From an uncultured Caryophanales bacterium (GTDB taxonomy: Bacteria; Bacillota_I; Bacilli_A; RFN20; CAG-826): 24,067 nucleotides of DNA. Within the stretch, counting starts at the first letter, position 1. Each line of letters begins with the position of its first letter. Of the stretch, positions 22,696-24,067 are shown piece by piece. The position numbers were made by a program, and so were the translations under genes. The notes beneath the pieces were generated by a model. That model had not been told where the DNA came from, did not search any database, and saw nothing but the letters and a program-made list of their open reading frames with translations. The stretch lies in NCBI GenBank assembly GCA_946404585.1, contig CAMJEC010000006.1:1-24067 (forward strand). Reading direction: 5' to 3'.

Positions 22696-23305
22696 AGATT
22701 AAAACACCTTGATAATTTTTATATTCATCTAAATCAAGTTCTTCCTTATCTAAATATTGATAATTAGGGAAGAGCTTTTTAAATTCTTCAATCATATTGC
22801 CATCAGGATAACCACTGTTATATTCCTTCATGTAATAATGCATTGGAATTAAGATTCTTGGTTTGATAATGTTAGCGATTTCTTTTAACTCTCTTGGTCC
22901 AATAGTATAGAAACCATTAATTGGGGCTAATAATATATCACAGTTTTTTAATGGCTCTAAAGTCTTCTCATCTAATAAGCAACCAGTGTCTCCAAGGTGA
23001 ACAACTTTATAACCTTCAATGTCAAACATATGAATCTTGTTTAAGCCACGTTTTGCATCACCACAATCATCATGTGGAACCGTAGCGGAAACCGCTCCAA
23101 CAGAAACTGGATTATCCTTAATATTAACTAATTCGCGAGCGTTATGATCAGCGTGTTCATGCGAACATACTACGACATCAACTGGTTCAACATTTGGAAA
23201 TTTTAAGTTTGGTACACTACCATTTTGGTATGGATCAATTACTAAAGAATAATCATTTCCCTTAAGTAAAAAGGAAGCATGTCCTAAATATACAATTTTG
23301 CTCAT
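22673..23305 (-). CDS. Metallo-beta-lactamase-fold hydrolase (UlaG/UPF0173-like)
   Basis: 210 aa. It starts with IVYLGHASFLLKG, the classic beginning of the UlaG/UPF0173 branch of the metallo-beta-lactamase fold. The metal-binding motif H49-E-H51-A-D53-H54 is intact; LGDTG (around 107) and PMHYY (around 155) supply further ligands. Relatives include L-ascorbate-6-phosphate lactonase and N-acyl-phosphatidylethanolamine phospholipase D-like enzymes, but no ascorbate genes are nearby, so the substrate is open. It is cytoplasmic, with no signal peptide. GAGGAG lies 7 nt before the ATG. It is a single gene, convergent with and overlapping the lipoprotein gene, and divergent from mscL. Confidence 0.85.
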   Translation of the reverse strand: MSKIVYLGHASFLLKGNDYSLVIDPYQNGSVPNLKFPNVEPVDVVVCSHEHADHNARELVNIKDNPVSVGAVSATVPHDDCGDAKRGLNKIHMFDIEGYKVVHLGDTGCLLDEKTLEPLKNCDILLAPINGFYTIGPRELKEIANIIKPRILIPMHYYMKEYNSGYPDGNMIEEFKKLFPNYQYLDKEELDLDEYKNYQGVLIFKQPLQK

Positions 23306-23434
23306 AACTAACTCCTCTTTTTTATCACCATTATTTTAACGTATTTTCTTATAAAAAGGCATATGCAGATACATTGCATTTTAAATAAAAATGGATTACC
23401 ATAAAATTAACTTGAAAGGAATTTCAAACATAAT

Positions 23435-24067
23435 ATGGCAAAAAAAGCAAAAAAGGGTCCAGGTTTGTGGGCCGAATTTAAAGAATTCATCAATCGTGGC
23501 AACGCCTTCATGTTAGCAGTTGGTGTTGTTATTGGTGGCGCATTTGGTGCTATCGTCAATGCATTTGTTAACATGTTAATGTCCTTAGCGACATGGCCAG
23601 TCCCAGGTGGCTTAGCAGGTTTAGTTACTGTTTTACCAGCCTTAACAGAAGGTCAAAAAGGTTTAGCCGGTGTTGGTCAATCCTTCGCCGCTGCTGACTA
23701 CAACACAGTTGCTAAATCAATCGGTGATGCCGCTGGTGCGACAGACCCATTAGTGTATGGTGCTACAGTTCTTAATGGCAACTACACAAAATATGGTACA
23801 AACTTCTATTTCAATGGTTCCGCTATCATTAACTGGGGTGCATTAATCAATGCTTTCATCTCCTTCATTATCATTGCTATCGTCTTATTCATTATCGTTA
23901 AGGTTATGAACGTTGCTGCAAGAAAGAGAGAAGAACTCAAAGCTAAAGCACAAGAAGCTTATTACGAAAAGCATCCAGAAGAAAGACCAGTTCCACCAGA
24001 ACCAGGCAAACCAGAACCAACAGAAATCGATTATCTCAAACGTATTGCTGATGCTTTAGAAGCAAAA
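23435..24067 (+). CDS. mscL: Large-conductance mechanosensitive channel MscL, 3' end cut by window
   Basis: 211 codons are open to the window edge. The signature FKEFINRGNAFMLAVGVVIGGAFGAIVNAFVN (about 15-46; quoted here only as its key pattern RGN..LAVGVVIGGAFG) is the first pore helix of MscL. A second hydrophobic helix (about 131-155) begins NWGALINAFISF. The loop between helices is about 80 residues, Gly/Ala-rich, and much longer than the roughly 30 of E. coli. A cytoplasmic tail rich in Pro/Glu/Lys ends with the helix EIDYLKRIADALEAK, typical of MscL C-termini, so little is missing. The protein releases solutes upon osmotic downshock. AAAGGA lies about 14 nt before the ATG, rather far. 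Confidence 0.93.
   Translation, partial: MAKKAKKGPGLWAEFKEFINRGNAFMLAVGVVIGGAFGAIVNAFVNMLMSLATWPVPGGLAGLVTVLPALTEGQKGLAGVGQSFAAADYNTVAKSIGDAAGATDPLVYGATVLNGNYTKYGTNFYFNGSAIINWGALINAFISFIIIAIVLFIIVKVMNVAARKREELKAKAQEAYYEKHPEERPVPPEPGKPEPTEIDYLKRIADALEAK

Noticed and set aside
1..24067. CRISPR arrays, insertion sequences or phage genes
   Set aside because: No regularly spaced identical repeats, transposase, integrase or phage structural motif was seen.

Overview
The window looks like a chromosomal segment of an uncultured low-GC Bacillota (class Bacilli). By inference it belongs to the gut lineages near Mollicutes and Erysipelotrichia. The clues are AT-rich DNA, strong Shine-Dalgarno sites on most genes, Gram-positive lipoprotein signals, tRNA genes with encoded CCA ends, and a YdjG/YdjI-like pair. 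TGA acts as a stop (the 498-aa surface protein ends at TGA, with more TGA codons in frame just beyond) and Trp is TGG, so this is not the Mycoplasma code.

Layout. 1-470: C-terminal end of an ABC-2 (NatB-like) permease, then a bidirectional terminator. 530-3172 (minus): a zinc-ribbon membrane protein and an SPFH protein with three C-terminal zinc ribbons. 3309-13740 (minus): a 10.4-kb four-gene surface operon. It encodes two small membrane-anchored proteins with an AWF motif (TasA/SipW-cognate-like, tentative), a 1018-aa GLUG-repeat protein and a 1654-aa BspA-type leucine-rich-repeat protein. Its leader carries a clear c-di-GMP-I (GEMM) riboswitch followed by an intrinsic terminator, a partial second copy of the aptamer 3' half, and a hairpin that buries the ribosome binding site. 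14121-14655 (minus): a small membrane protein and an XRE regulator, with two palindromic operators over the promoter.

14782-15171: a perfect extended -10 promoter, a highly structured candidate non-coding RNA of about 320 nt, and a 16-bp hairpin that pairs the RNA's U-rich tail with the ribosome binding site of the next gene, a stand-alone DUF1016/YhcG-type PD-(D/E)XK nuclease (15172-16221, plus). 16263-16542 (minus): tRNA-Cys, tRNA-Arg and tRNA-Pro from one promoter. 16625-21213 (minus): a complete potABCD polyamine uptake operon with an unusually long PotA. 21214-21609: an intergenic region dominated by T-tracts recurring about every 12 bp. 21610-22695 (plus): a lipoprotein with two thioredoxin-like domains, probably read from a leaderless or nearly leaderless mRNA. 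22673-23305 (minus): an UlaG-like metallo-hydrolase that overlaps it tail to tail. 23435 to the end (plus): an MscL channel with an enlarged extracellular loop, cut by the window edge.

The two most interesting systems are the c-di-GMP-controlled surface operon with its duplicated switch elements, and the structured RNA joined to a nuclease gene through a ribosome-site-sequestering stem.
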